From Caproicibacterium amylolyticum (lineage in GTDB: Bacteria; Bacillota; Clostridia; Oscillospirales; Acutalibacteraceae), in contig NZ_CP060696.1 in assembly GCF_014467055.1 (NCBI RefSeq), positions 1,984,001-2,048,000 of the forward strand: a stretch of 64,000 bases of DNA, given 5' to 3'. The notes below the pieces were generated by a model. The model ran no database searches, had not been told where the DNA came from, and saw only the letters and a program-made list of their open reading frames with translations. The first letter of the stretch is position 1. Each line of letters opens with the position of its first letter. Position numbers and translations under genes: made by a program. Positions 33,716-41,910 of this stretch are shown here, one piece after another.

Positions 33716-33744
33716 TTTACACCACTAGACTTTTGATATATAAT
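33716..33744 (+). promoter_or_regulatory. Promoter of the PAS-GGDEF gene
   Basis: TTTACA (33716-33721) and TATAAT (33739-33744) have a 17-bp spacer. The rest of the 33539-33923 gap is AT-rich with nothing else I can name. Confidence 0.55.
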
Positions 33745-33923
33745 AATAATATATTTGAAAAAATCGGGGGATTTTTTTGAATTTCAACAGTTAAACGTGC
33801 CGCTTTTTGCCGAATTCTGCAAAATGTGCAGGCTGCTTGTCTGTTTTCAGCTAGAGCTTTTTTCCAATCGAATCAGATATTTTTCAATCATTTGTATAAC
33901 GAAAAATGAAATGGAGCAACGCC

Positions 33924-35645
33924 ATGGCTACTAATATCCGTAACACTGAAAACAGTTTTACTGATGTCGCACTGCTGGATACTACACTCAATATGGTACC
34001 CTGTGGCCTGTGCCGCCTTACACTTGACAGCAAGTTGTCTATTTGTGCCGCAAATGATTCCTTTTATTCGCTGTTTCACTACACAAAGGGACAGGCCCTG
34101 TACGCCAAATTTACAAATCTGCGCTTTATTTTGTTGGAAGATGATTTTTCATCCCTGCTGGAAAAGATTCAGCAGGCTCTGGCTGAACATCATGATCTCT
34201 TTGAAGCCGAGTTCTGCTGCACCTGCCGCAACGGACAGATCAAGCATATGTCAGCACGCTGCTACCTGCAGCGTGCTGACAATGCAGGATTCATTTGGTA
34301 TTTTTCTGATATGACTCATTTTAAATATATGCAGGACAAAGTCCGCCTGAGTGTGGAAATGTGCAATGCTGCAAGCCGCCAGTCCAATACGGTGCTGGCA
34401 TACTACGACTTTGCCACCGCAGCGCTTACCTTTCCATTCTCACTGGATCAGGCATGGGAACTGCCTTCTGTCGTTTATGACCTGCCTAATTCTATTTTAG
34501 ACAGCAAGCACTTGGCTTCTTCCAGCCGAAAACCACTTGAAGATCTGTTCCATTCGCTTACTTCCGGTGAACCTTTCGGCTGCTGTGCAATTCAGGCCTG
34601 CACTGCTCATTCTACGCAGTATTTCTGGCTAGGCGTTCAGTACACCCTGGTTGAGCCTTCTGACAACACGGGAGCACACGCCATTATTACCATTAAAGAT
34701 ATCACGGATCAGCGTGAAAAAGAAATTGCCTACGAAAATTGGCTGCAAAACTATGCCGAATTAAAACAGGACTGTTTTGCCTACTTTGAATGTGACCTGA
34801 CCAACGACCGCTTGGAAAAAGTAGAAACCGCAAATTCACTGATTTGTCAACTGGTTAAAGAAACTTCCACGTACTCCGGTCTGCATGCCTATGCTGCGTT
34901 CCATTTGGTGCACGACCATGACAAAGACCGCTTTTTCCGCACTTTCACGCGGGAGCATTTGCTTGCCGTCTATTACACCGGACAGTACCGCGTAAGCAGT
35001 GAATTCCGCCATTGTGCCAAAGATGGTTCACCTGTCTGGTATTCCTGTAGCATACAACTTGTCAGTGACCCTTACGCAAAATCTGTACGGGCTTTCGTTA
35101 CACTGAAAAATATTGACACGGAGAAGCAGCAGCTTCTCCGGCTGGAAGAAAGCTCCCGCCGGGACGCACTAACTGGGCTGCTGAACCGGCGCGCACTGAC
35201 CGAAAAAGTTTGTCAGGCATTGAAAAACCATTCAGATGCCCTGCAGGCTTTTGTCATTATGGATTTGGACCACTTTAAGCACATTAATGACTCCAATGGC
35301 CATCAGTTTGGCGATAAGGTGCTGAAAGACGTCAGCACAACTTTGCAGGAATGCGTTTCCCCAACCGACATTTGCGGCAGGTTGGGCGGCGACGAATTTG
35401 TTGTATTTCTGCAGGATATTTCTTCCCAAGAAGCACTAGCCGAGCAGATTTCGTTGATTTCCGCACATATCTGCCACCGGTACACAAATAGCGTTTCCCT
35501 TTCCGGCTGCATGGGCGTTGCGGTAGTTCCCAAAGACGGCAGTACATTTGAAGAATTGTACAAAAAATCAGATGTCGCACTTTACAAGGCAAAACACATT
35601 GGCATGGGAAATTACGTATTTTCCAACGAGAGTTTTAAAAGTTAA
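33924..35645 (+). CDS. PAS-domain diguanylate cyclase
   Basis: The 573-residue cytoplasmic protein contains PAS-like sensor regions (about 15-130, 135-270 and 275-400) and a C-terminal GGDEF domain that makes cyclic di-GMP. The catalytic loop RLGGDEFVVF (GGDEF at 488-492) and the substrate helix DLDHFKHINDSNGHQFGD are intact. The inhibitory I-site position reads SPTD instead of RxxD, so product inhibition is probably lost. GGAG precedes the ATG by eight bases. No membrane segment is seen. Confidence 0.92.
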   Translation: MATNIRNTENSFTDVALLDTTLNMVPCGLCRLTLDSKLSICAANDSFYSLFHYTKGQALYAKFTNLRFILLEDDFSSLLEKIQQALAEHHDLFEAEFCCTCRNGQIKHMSARCYLQRADNAGFIWYFSDMTHFKYMQDKVRLSVEMCNAASRQSNTVLAYYDFATAALTFPFSLDQAWELPSVVYDLPNSILDSKHLASSSRKPLEDLFHSLTSGEPFGCCAIQACTAHSTQYFWLGVQYTLVEPSDNTGAHAIITIKDITDQREKEIAYENWLQNYAELKQDCFAYFECDLTNDRLEKVETANSLICQLVKETSTYSGLHAYAAFHLVHDHDKDRFFRTFTREHLLAVYYTGQYRVSSEFRHCAKDGSPVWYSCSIQLVSDPYAKSVRAFVTLKNIDTEKQQLLRLEESSRRDALTGLLNRRALTEKVCQALKNHSDALQAFVIMDLDHFKHINDSNGHQFGDKVLKDVSTTLQECVSPTDICGRLGGDEFVVFLQDISSQEALAEQISLISAHICHRYTNSVSLSGCMGVAVVPKDGSTFEELYKKSDVALYKAKHIGMGNYVFSNESFKS

Positions 35646-35679
35646 ACCTTTCTCGGGTATTTTTCAGGAGGACAAATTC

Positions 35680-36252
35680 ATGCTGTATCAAAACTGGCAA
35701 GAGCTTGAGAAAGCCTGCAGCGGCTGCCAAAAATGTATATTGGGCAAAACGCGCACCAACCTTGTTTTTGGGGTCGGTAATCCGGAAGCAAAGGTTTTGT
35801 TCATCGGAGAAGGTCCCGGTGAACAGGAGGACCTCAAGGGTGAACCCTTTGTAGGCCGCAGCGGCCAGCTGCTGGACAAAATGCTGGACGCAGTTGACCT
35901 TGACCGCCACAAGAATATTTACATTGCAAACATGGTAAAATGCCGCCCGCCGCAGAACCGCGACCCGCTGCCAGAAGAACAGGAGGAATGCATCGGCTGG
36001 CTGCGTGCCCAAACAGCGCTGATCCGCCCCAAAATCATTGTCTGCTTAGGCCGTATCGCCGCCATGAGGATCATTGACCCCAAAATCAAAATCACGCGTC
36101 AGCATGGTCAGTGGGTAGAAAAAGGCGGTATCTGGATGATGGCAACGCTGCATCCGGCGGCACTCCTGCGTGACCCCCGCAAAAAGCCGGAAGCATTTGA
36201 GGATTTTCTCAGTCTGCGAAACAAGATGCGGGAACTGCAAATTGACGTTTAA
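35680..36252 (+). CDS. Uracil-DNA glycosylase, family 4
   Basis: The 190-residue iron-sulfur DNA repair enzyme removes uracil. The cysteine pair CSGCQKC (13-19) and two later cysteines (VKCRPPQ and EECIGWL) hold the cluster. Active-site motifs are [20 protein letters not shown] and HPAALLR. The start follows AGGAGG; the longer frame overlaps the GGDEF gene. It probably shares a transcript with the upstream gene (34-bp gap). Confidence 0.93.
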   Translation: MLYQNWQELEKACSGCQKCILGKTRTNLVFGVGNPEAKVLFIGEGPGEQEDLKGEPFVGRSGQLLDKMLDAVDLDRHKNIYIANMVKCRPPQNRDPLPEEQEECIGWLRAQTALIRPKIIVCLGRIAAMRIIDPKIKITRQHGQWVEKGGIWMMATLHPAALLRDPRKKPEAFEDFLSLRNKMRELQIDV

Positions 36253-36258
36253 CTTTTT

Positions 36259-36287
36259 CTATGCTATTCTGTAAAAAAATAGCATAG
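36259..36287 (+). promoter_or_regulatory. Hairpin overlapping the lipoprotein ribosome binding site
   Basis: CTATGCTATT (36259-36268) pairs perfectly with AATAGCATAG (36278-36287). The right arm covers the first two bases of AGGAGG (36286-36291). It may be a terminator without a U run or a translation control element. Confidence 0.45.
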
Positions 36288-36299
36288 GAGGCTTTGAAA

Positions 36300-36938
36300 A
36301 TGAAAAGGATTGTGTACAGGCTGCTTGGAATTGGACTAAGTATGGCTCTGCTGCTTATCTCTGCCGGATGCAGTTCGGAAAATCATACTGTTAAAAAACC
36401 GGTCATTTACCTTTACCCCACCCAGACGGAACAGGTCAATGTGAAGCTGGACTTTGCAGGCAGTCTGACCTGTACCTACCCGCAGTATTCTGCCAATGGT
36501 TGGAACGTCACTGCTCACCCGGACGGCACGTTGACCGGCAGTGACGGCAAACAATACAGCTACCTGTACTGGGAGGGAGCCGGCGGTGTTCAGCCCGACT
36601 TTTCCTCCGGCTTCGTCATAAAGGGCAGCGACACCGCAGCTTTCCTGCAGGAAAAGCTTGCAGCACTCGGTCTTACACCACGCGAGTACAATGAATTCAT
36701 TGTCTACTGGCTGCCAAAAATGCAGGACAATACCTACAACTTGATTTCATTTCAGGGCAGCAGTTACACAAATGCTGCGAAGCTAACAGTTACGCCCAAG
36801 CCAGACAGCATTTTGCGGGTATACATGGCATACAAACCCCTGAAAGCAGCGGTTTCCGTGCCAGAGCAAACGCTGCCCTCATTTGAGCGAAAGGGATTCA
36901 CTGTTGTGGAATGGGGCGGAATGGAAGTTCCAGATTAA
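36300..36938 (+). CDS. Lipoprotein with a KPVIYLYP domain, unknown function
   Basis: The 212-residue protein has a signal peptide with the lipobox ISAGC (about residues 19-23), so it is exported and lipid-anchored. The mature part begins with VKKPVIYLYPTQTEQVNVKL, a motif shared by a family of uncharacterised proteins, and contains many aromatic residues (YSYLYWEGAGG, NEFIVYWLPKMQDN). It may be a beta-rich surface domain. No catalytic residues can be assigned. The ATG is nine bases after AGGAGG. Confidence 0.75.
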   Translation: MKRIVYRLLGIGLSMALLLISAGCSSENHTVKKPVIYLYPTQTEQVNVKLDFAGSLTCTYPQYSANGWNVTAHPDGTLTGSDGKQYSYLYWEGAGGVQPDFSSGFVIKGSDTAAFLQEKLAALGLTPREYNEFIVYWLPKMQDNTYNLISFQGSSYTNAAKLTVTPKPDSILRVYMAYKPLKAAVSVPEQTLPSFERKGFTVVEWGGMEVPD

Positions 36939-36952
36939 CAAAAATAAGACTC

Positions 36953-36995
36953 TGAAAAAGCAGGAAGCACACATTTTGTGCCTCCTGCTTTTTTA
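36953..36995 (+). terminator. Terminator after the lipoprotein gene
   Basis: AAAAGCAGGAAGCACA pairs with TGTGCCTCCTGCTTTTTT. Confidence 0.9.
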
Positions 36996-37014
36996 AACTT
37001 TTTTAAAAAAGCAG

Positions 37015-37076
37015 TTGACAATTCAAATTTCGTATGGTATGTTAGTCATGCAGTTAATTACTCTACTGATTAACTG
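37015..37076 (+). promoter_or_regulatory. Promoter and dyad operator of the gntR-ABC operon
   Basis: TTGACA (37015-37020) and TATGTT (37038-37043) have a 17-bp spacer. Just downstream CAGTTAAT (37051-37058) and ATTAACTG (37069-37076) form a perfect 8-bp dyad with a 10-bp gap, the expected size for a GntR/YtrA dimer. Confidence 0.75.
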
Positions 37077-37101
37077 ATTGCCATAAAAGGAGGCAGCCGC
37101 A

Positions 37102-37470
37102 GTGACATTTCAGGATGACCAGCCGATTTTCCTTCAGCTTGCACAACAGCTGGAGGACGGCATTCTTTCCGGTGCTTACCCGGAGGAAAGTCAGGTTCCA
37201 TCCATAACGGAATATTCCGTAACTTACAAAATCAATCCTGCTACAGCGCTAAAAGGGATCAATCAGCTGGTAGATGCAGGTTTGCTGTACAAGAAAAGAG
37301 GAGTCGGCATGTTTGTTGCAAAAGGAGCGCAGGAGCAGCTGCGCAATAAGCGTCGGGAGTGCTTTTACCACGACTACATTGAAGCAGCCGTGCGGGAAGC
37401 TAAGAATTTGGGGCTGACTGCCACTGAACTGGCTGAAATGATGAAGAGAGGGTTTGAAAATGTCGATTGA
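37102..37470 (+). CDS. GntR-family regulator, YtrA type
   Basis: The 122-residue repressor has the GntR winged helix (PIFLQLAQQLEDGILSGAYP, then ITEYSVTYKINPATALKGIN and KRGVGMFV) and only a short C-terminal helical tail, as in the YtrA subfamily that controls ABC exporters. The start is GTG with AGGAGG upstream. It overlaps the ABC ATPase gene by 11 bases. Autoregulation at the dyad near 37051 is likely. Confidence 0.9.
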   Translation: MTFQDDQPIFLQLAQQLEDGILSGAYPEESQVPSITEYSVTYKINPATALKGINQLVDAGLLYKKRGVGMFVAKGAQEQLRNKRRECFYHDYIEAAVREAKNLGLTATELAEMMKRGFENVD

Positions 37471-38317
37471 GGTACGCAGCGTTACAAAAAAATTTGGTGA
37501 TACAACCGCACTTGACCACGTTTCACTTACTTTTGGTGAAAATCAGATTTATGGTCTTCTGGGCAACAATGGTGCAGGCAAATCGACCTTGCTGAGCATC
37601 CTTTCTGACCGTCAGTGTCCAACGGACGGCAGCGTACTGGTAGACGGCGAGCCGGTAAGCAACAATGACCACGCGCTGCAAAAACTCTTCCTGGTTGGCG
37701 ACCAGAACCTTTTTCCGGACGACATGAAAGTGAAAAAAGCCTTTGCAGCTGCACAGCTGTTCCATCCGGAATTTGACCGCGCATACGCGGAAAGTCTTGC
37801 TCAAAAATTCGACCTTAAAATCAACAAGAAAATTACATCGCTTTCCACCGGTTACGCTTCCATTTTTCGATTGGTACTTGGACTTTCCATAAATACACCC
37901 TACCTGATTTTCGACGAGCCGGTTTTAGGTCTGGATGCACAGCATCGCGATTTGTTTTACCGCCTGCTGATGGAAAAATATGCGGAACATCCATGCACCA
38001 TCATTATTTCGACACATCTAATTGCGGAAGTCGCAAGCCTAATTGAGCACACCGTGATCATTCGGGCTGGAAAGATTCTAAAAGACTGCCCTGCCGAAGA
38101 ACTTATGACAGCTGCCTATTCGGTTTCCGGCCCTGCTGCCCTGCTTGACAGCTACCTGCAAGGACATCATGTACTTTCCTCCAATACGCTGGGCGGACTG
38201 AAAACGGCGTGCATACAGGGAGTGCCGGAAGTCAGTCTTCCTGCCGGACTGGAAATCTCAAAGGTCAATCTGCAGGACTATTTTATCAGCTTAATGGAGG
38301 AAAAAGACAAACAATGA
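37460..38317 (+). CDS. ABC transporter ATP-binding protein
   Basis: The 285-residue ATPase has Walker A GLLGNNGAGKS (about 32-42), Walker B LIFDEP (149-154) and a final switch His in IISTHLIAEV. The signature motif is LSTGYAS (128-134) rather than LSGGQ, common in YtrB/YxlF-type exporters but still divergent. It pairs with the membrane protein that overlaps its stop. Antibiotic or lantibiotic self-protection or envelope stress are typical tasks of such GntR-ABC modules. Confidence 0.88.
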   Translation: MSIEVRSVTKKFGDTTALDHVSLTFGENQIYGLLGNNGAGKSTLLSILSDRQCPTDGSVLVDGEPVSNNDHALQKLFLVGDQNLFPDDMKVKKAFAAAQLFHPEFDRAYAESLAQKFDLKINKKITSLSTGYASIFRLVLGLSINTPYLIFDEPVLGLDAQHRDLFYRLLMEKYAEHPCTIIISTHLIAEVASLIEHTVIIRAGKILKDCPAEELMTAAYSVSGPAALLDSYLQGHHVLSSNTLGGLKTACIQGVPEVSLPAGLEISKVNLQDYFISLMEEKDKQ

Positions 38318-39063
38318 AAATGAATTTGAAGCCGGCATTTCGGTATCAGTTCGCCGAATTTATTAAAAGTGCAGCTATCTTTTATGCGGCAATGATTGCT
38401 ATCATAATATTTGTGCTTATTCATGTCATCAATTTTAGTACAGACGAAAAAGATGTTGGCAGCTTTAGCGGCTTGGGAATTACTTCTGCCATATTTATGT
38501 TTGTGCTCAGCGTCGCTGTTATACGCAGTCAGATTCGGCTTTCCCTGCAATTCGGTGTATCACGCCGCACCGCATTTGTCAACCATCTGCTCTGTTGTGG
38601 ACTGCTTTCCGTCATTCTTGCCGCCGCGGGGGAAATCCTGCAAATTGTGACAGTCGCCTTAGAAATTAACCACAGCAATTTTATGTTTTCGGATATGTAT
38701 CAACTCATTTACATGAAGACCAACAACGCCACAATTCTGACCCTGCCGCAGCACCTTAACAGCGCGTTGATGAATCTCTGCATATACCTTGGATTCACAA
38801 TGTTCGGCACTTTCTTTTCTTTGCTTTTTTGGCTGCTAAGCCGCACTTGGAAAATCATTGCGGTGATTTTAATGGTTGTTCTTACAAATCTGGTTCCTTT
38901 TCAGCTGAATCACGCGGGTATTAGCTTTATGCCATTCATAAATTGGCTAAACTCCTCTCCATACTGCCTAATGCTGTTTTTTGTTCTTTTTGCCGCAGTA
39001 TTTACTGTTATCAGCTGGCTGCTGCTGCGCCGTACAAACGTTAAGGGCCCCACAGCAGGTTAA
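38314..39063 (+). CDS. ABC transporter membrane protein
   Basis: The 249-residue protein has six hydrophobic segments (for example IFYAAMIAIIIFVLIHVI near residue 20) and starts at the ATG that overlaps the ATPase stop, 12 bases after GGAGG. It is the likely channel for the upstream ATPase. The sequence is not conserved enough to name a substrate. Confidence 0.8.
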   Translation: MKMNLKPAFRYQFAEFIKSAAIFYAAMIAIIIFVLIHVINFSTDEKDVGSFSGLGITSAIFMFVLSVAVIRSQIRLSLQFGVSRRTAFVNHLLCCGLLSVILAAAGEILQIVTVALEINHSNFMFSDMYQLIYMKTNNATILTLPQHLNSALMNLCIYLGFTMFGTFFSLLFWLLSRTWKIIAVILMVVLTNLVPFQLNHAGISFMPFINWLNSSPYCLMLFFVLFAAVFTVISWLLLRRTNVKGPTAG

Positions 39064-39193
39064 TCTTTACATGCGCTCCCTATTAAAAATGGTTTTTATG
39101 AATGTAACTGCCGCTTTCCCGTTTTCTCTAAGCGTATTGCTATAAAATTAAACCTTGCTATTATTTAACCGTCAAGTTTTGAGGAGAACGTTT

Positions 39194-39487
39194 ATGCTGG
39201 ATTTTATGGAAGCCGCTTTACCGTGGATTGCCATTGGTCTTTCCATGATAATTGCCGGTATGAGTTCTAAGAGTAGAAAAGCAAAAGCCTCGTCAGAAAC
39301 AACCGATGTAAAAAAGGACGGTAAAGAAAATTATATCGCCGTCGGCATGTGTGTTGGAATGAGCATTGGAATGCTGCTTGGACAGCTACTTTACAACAAT
39401 TTAGCCCTTGGTATGTGTATAGGCATGAGCATTGGTCTGGCTGCAGGCAGCAGCATCAAAAAGAAGAAAGAGACACCTACTGTTTAA
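39194..39487 (+). CDS. Small membrane protein with glycine-zipper helices
   Basis: The 97-residue protein starts at MLDFMEAALPWIAIGLSMII after GAGGAG. Helix 1 is at 6-22; after a charged loop (SRKAKASSETTDVKKDGKEN) come two near-identical helices, AVGMCVGMSIGMLLGQ and ALGMCIGMSIGLAAGS, ending in KKKK. The repeated GMxxGMSIG pattern is a glycine zipper. The function is unknown. Confidence 0.75.
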   Translation: MLDFMEAALPWIAIGLSMIIAGMSSKSRKAKASSETTDVKKDGKENYIAVGMCVGMSIGMLLGQLLYNNLALGMCIGMSIGLAAGSSIKKKKETPTV

Positions 39488-39505
39488 GTAACAATCTGTG
39501 TACAG

Positions 39506-39551
39506 AAAACGAGAGCCGATATTCTTTTAAGAATACCGGCTCTCGTTTTTC
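39506..39551. terminator. Bidirectional terminator
   Basis: AACGAGAGCCG pairs with CGGCTCTCGTT, extended by TATTCTT/AAGAATA. It serves the rightward small membrane protein gene and the leftward sugar operon. Confidence 0.88.
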
Positions 39552-39561
39552 ATACGGCAAA

Positions 39562-40797
39562 TTATTTCTTTAAGTGTTCCTGCATAACGTCCAAAAATTG
39601 CTTTGCCAGAACATCATACTCGTGGTTCTCAAGAATATACTTATGACCGCGCTGTCCCATTGCGTCAAGCTCTTCCTTCGGCATCTCCGCAAGCTTCTGC
39701 GCCGCATTGGCAATGGCGTTGCTGTCCTCCGGCGGAATTGATACACCGCACTGTGCATCCGCCACCATGTCATTGCCGGCTTCAATAGCAAAGATGACCG
39801 GCTTACCAGCCATCATATAATCCATCAGTTTGTTCGGCGACACGCCAAATCGGAACAGTGGCTGACGCTGCAAACCAACATACAGCGCATCCATCTGTGC
39901 CAGCAGTTCCGGCACCTGCGCACGACCCACAGGTTCCAGCAGTTCCACATTTTCAAGCGGTGCTGCCTTGGCTTTCAGGCGCTCTCGCTCCGGCCCGGGG
40001 CCAATCAGCAGCAGCTTGATTTTTTTGCCTGCCAGCTTTTCGCCTGCTTCCACATAGCTGTCCAGTGCATTTGCAACGCCGTGTGCACCGGTGTAAGCAA
40101 TCAGGAACCAACCCTCATCATGCCATTTTTTCAGCTGCTCCTCGTAAATTGGATGCTCCGGCAGCGCCTTTTCCCAATCCGCCTGCACGATCCCGTTTGG
40201 AATACAATAAAACTTTTCCGGAAGCATGCCATGCTCCACAAAATGCTCCTTAGAACAGGGCAGCAGGCTGACAATCGCGTCCGCAGACTTGCAGCATTCG
40301 TTTTCCGCTTTCTGCATCACCATGATAAACGGATGGTGCGGGCTCATGTGCCCCAGCTCCATCGGGCTTAACGGCCACAGGTCATGCACTTCGTAGATGA
40401 CCTCTGCACCATAGCGCTTGGCAATCTTTTTTGCGGGGTAAATGTCCAGCGGATAAGTGCTGGAGGCAATCACCACGTTCGGTTTGCCAACCGCGCAAAT
40501 CTGCTTTTGGTAGCGGTTCACGCCGTTTAAAAACGAAAGAATATTTTTAATGCGCCCCACGCCGTTGCCGGAATATTGCGGCCCGGCAATCCAAAACCAG
40601 CGGATGCCGTCCATCATTTCTTCCATGTAGGGCTGACCTTTTAAATCCGGATTTTTGGTACGCAGATGGCTGTATGAACTGGCAACCATGGTCACCGTAT
40701 GGCCCACGTCGACCCAGCGCTTTGCCATAAAGTACGGTCGAAACTCCATGCCGTGCTTCGGTGAACCTGCGTAATGCTCCAGATAAATGATGTTCAT
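39562..40797 (-). CDS. Family 4 glycosyltransferase (WbuB-like)
   Basis: The 411-residue cytoplasmic or membrane-associated enzyme has the GT-B fold. The acceptor part contains IYLEHYAGSPKHGMEFRPYF and the donor part FRFGVSPNKLMDYMMAGKPV with the preceding conserved glycines. The start ATG overlaps the epimerase stop (ATGA), and AAAGGAG precedes it. It is the last gene of an operon that makes a diacetamido uronic acid nucleotide, so it probably transfers that sugar, or one next to it, in a surface glycan. Confidence 0.88.
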   Translation of the reverse strand: MNIIYLEHYAGSPKHGMEFRPYFMAKRWVDVGHTVTMVASSYSHLRTKNPDLKGQPYMEEMMDGIRWFWIAGPQYSGNGVGRIKNILSFLNGVNRYQKQICAVGKPNVVIASSTYPLDIYPAKKIAKRYGAEVIYEVHDLWPLSPMELGHMSPHHPFIMVMQKAENECCKSADAIVSLLPCSKEHFVEHGMLPEKFYCIPNGIVQADWEKALPEHPIYEEQLKKWHDEGWFLIAYTGAHGVANALDSYVEAGEKLAGKKIKLLLIGPGPERERLKAKAAPLENVELLEPVGRAQVPELLAQMDALYVGLQRQPLFRFGVSPNKLMDYMMAGKPVIFAIEAGNDMVADAQCGVSIPPEDSNAIANAAQKLAEMPKEELDAMGQRGHKYILENHEYDVLAKQFLDVMQEHLKK

Positions 40798-41888
40798 TGA
40801 TTCGGCCACTCCTTTTTATTGCAGACGGCGCGGACAATTTTTTCGCTGGCGTGTCCATCCCCAAAGGGCTGTGCTTCCCGCGCGGCGGGATTTGGCACGG
40901 TGTGCAGTGCTTTTTCCAGAATATCTTCGGTTGTCAGCTTTGCAAGCACGTTCCAACCACCCTCAAGTGTTTCCACCCACTCGGTTTCACTGCGCAGAGT
41001 AACACACGGAACTTCCATGAACCAAGCTTCCTTTTGCAGGCCGCCGCTGTCCGTCAGCACCTGACAGGCGCCGCTGGTGAGCAGCAGCATTTCCAGATAA
41101 CCGACCGGATCAATCAGCTGAATATTGCGGTAACCGCGGGTTTTGATTGCTTCTTCCGCAAGTGCACGGGTACGCGGATGAATCGGAATCACGACACGCT
41201 GCGGCAGCTGCTCAAAAGCGTCAAAAATACGCACAATCGCGTCTTCACCGCCGTCCGTTGTTTCCGCACGGTGCAGGGTAGCAAGGCGGTAATTTTTTGG
41301 AGAAATACCTAATTGCTCATAAATTTTGCGCTTCTCAGGATTATTGAGTGCCACTTTCCGAAAGTGCAGAACACTATCCAGCATCACATCGCCGGAAATG
41401 GAAACACCCTTGGTAATGCCCTCTTTTGCAAGGTTTGTTACCGCGGTCTGCGTCGGGCAGAAAAGCCAGGTGGAAATGTGGTCGCTTAGAATGCGGTTCT
41501 GCTCCTCCGGCATACGCATGTTGTAGGAACGAAGCCCTGCTTCCACATGCGCCACCGGAATATGCAGCTTGCTTGCCGCAAGTGCGCCCGCCAAGGTGGA
41601 GTTTGTGTCGCCATAAACCAGCATGACATCCGGTTTTTCTTTGAATAGGATTTCTTCAATGCCAATCAGCATTTCACCGGTCTGGCGGCCATGTGTGCCG
41701 CTGCCAACACCCAGATTATAGGCAGGATGCGGGATTTTTAACTCCTCAAAAAACACTTGGGACATATTTTGGTCATAATGCTGCCCGGTATGCACCAGCA
41801 CTTCCGTACAAAGCGGCGCCAGCGCAGCGGAAACAACGCTTGCCTTAATAAACTGCGGCCGCGCACCCACGACTGTAACAATTTTCAT
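40794..41888 (-). CDS. wecB: Non-hydrolysing UDP-sugar 2-epimerase (WecB/WbpI family)
   Basis: The 364-residue GT-B-fold enzyme starts MKIVTVVGARPQFIKASVVS. Catalytic and binding segments are VYGDTNSTLAG, HVEAGLRSYNMRMPEEQNR and LTDSGGLQKEA. By itself it would be read as UDP-GlcNAc 2-epimerase. With the four other genes of the diacetamido uronic acid pathway upstream in the operon, it fits WbpI, which turns UDP-GlcNAc3NAcA into UDP-ManNAc3NAcA. Both readings remain open. Confidence 0.92.
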   Translation of the reverse strand: MKIVTVVGARPQFIKASVVSAALAPLCTEVLVHTGQHYDQNMSQVFFEELKIPHPAYNLGVGSGTHGRQTGEMLIGIEEILFKEKPDVMLVYGDTNSTLAGALAASKLHIPVAHVEAGLRSYNMRMPEEQNRILSDHISTWLFCPTQTAVTNLAKEGITKGVSISGDVMLDSVLHFRKVALNNPEKRKIYEQLGISPKNYRLATLHRAETTDGGEDAIVRIFDAFEQLPQRVVIPIHPRTRALAEEAIKTRGYRNIQLIDPVGYLEMLLLTSGACQVLTDSGGLQKEAWFMEVPCVTLRSETEWVETLEGGWNVLAKLTTEDILEKALHTVPNPAAREAQPFGDGHASEKIVRAVCNKKEWPNQ

Positions 41889-41910
41889 AGCACTCTGCCC
41901 CCCGCCTGCT

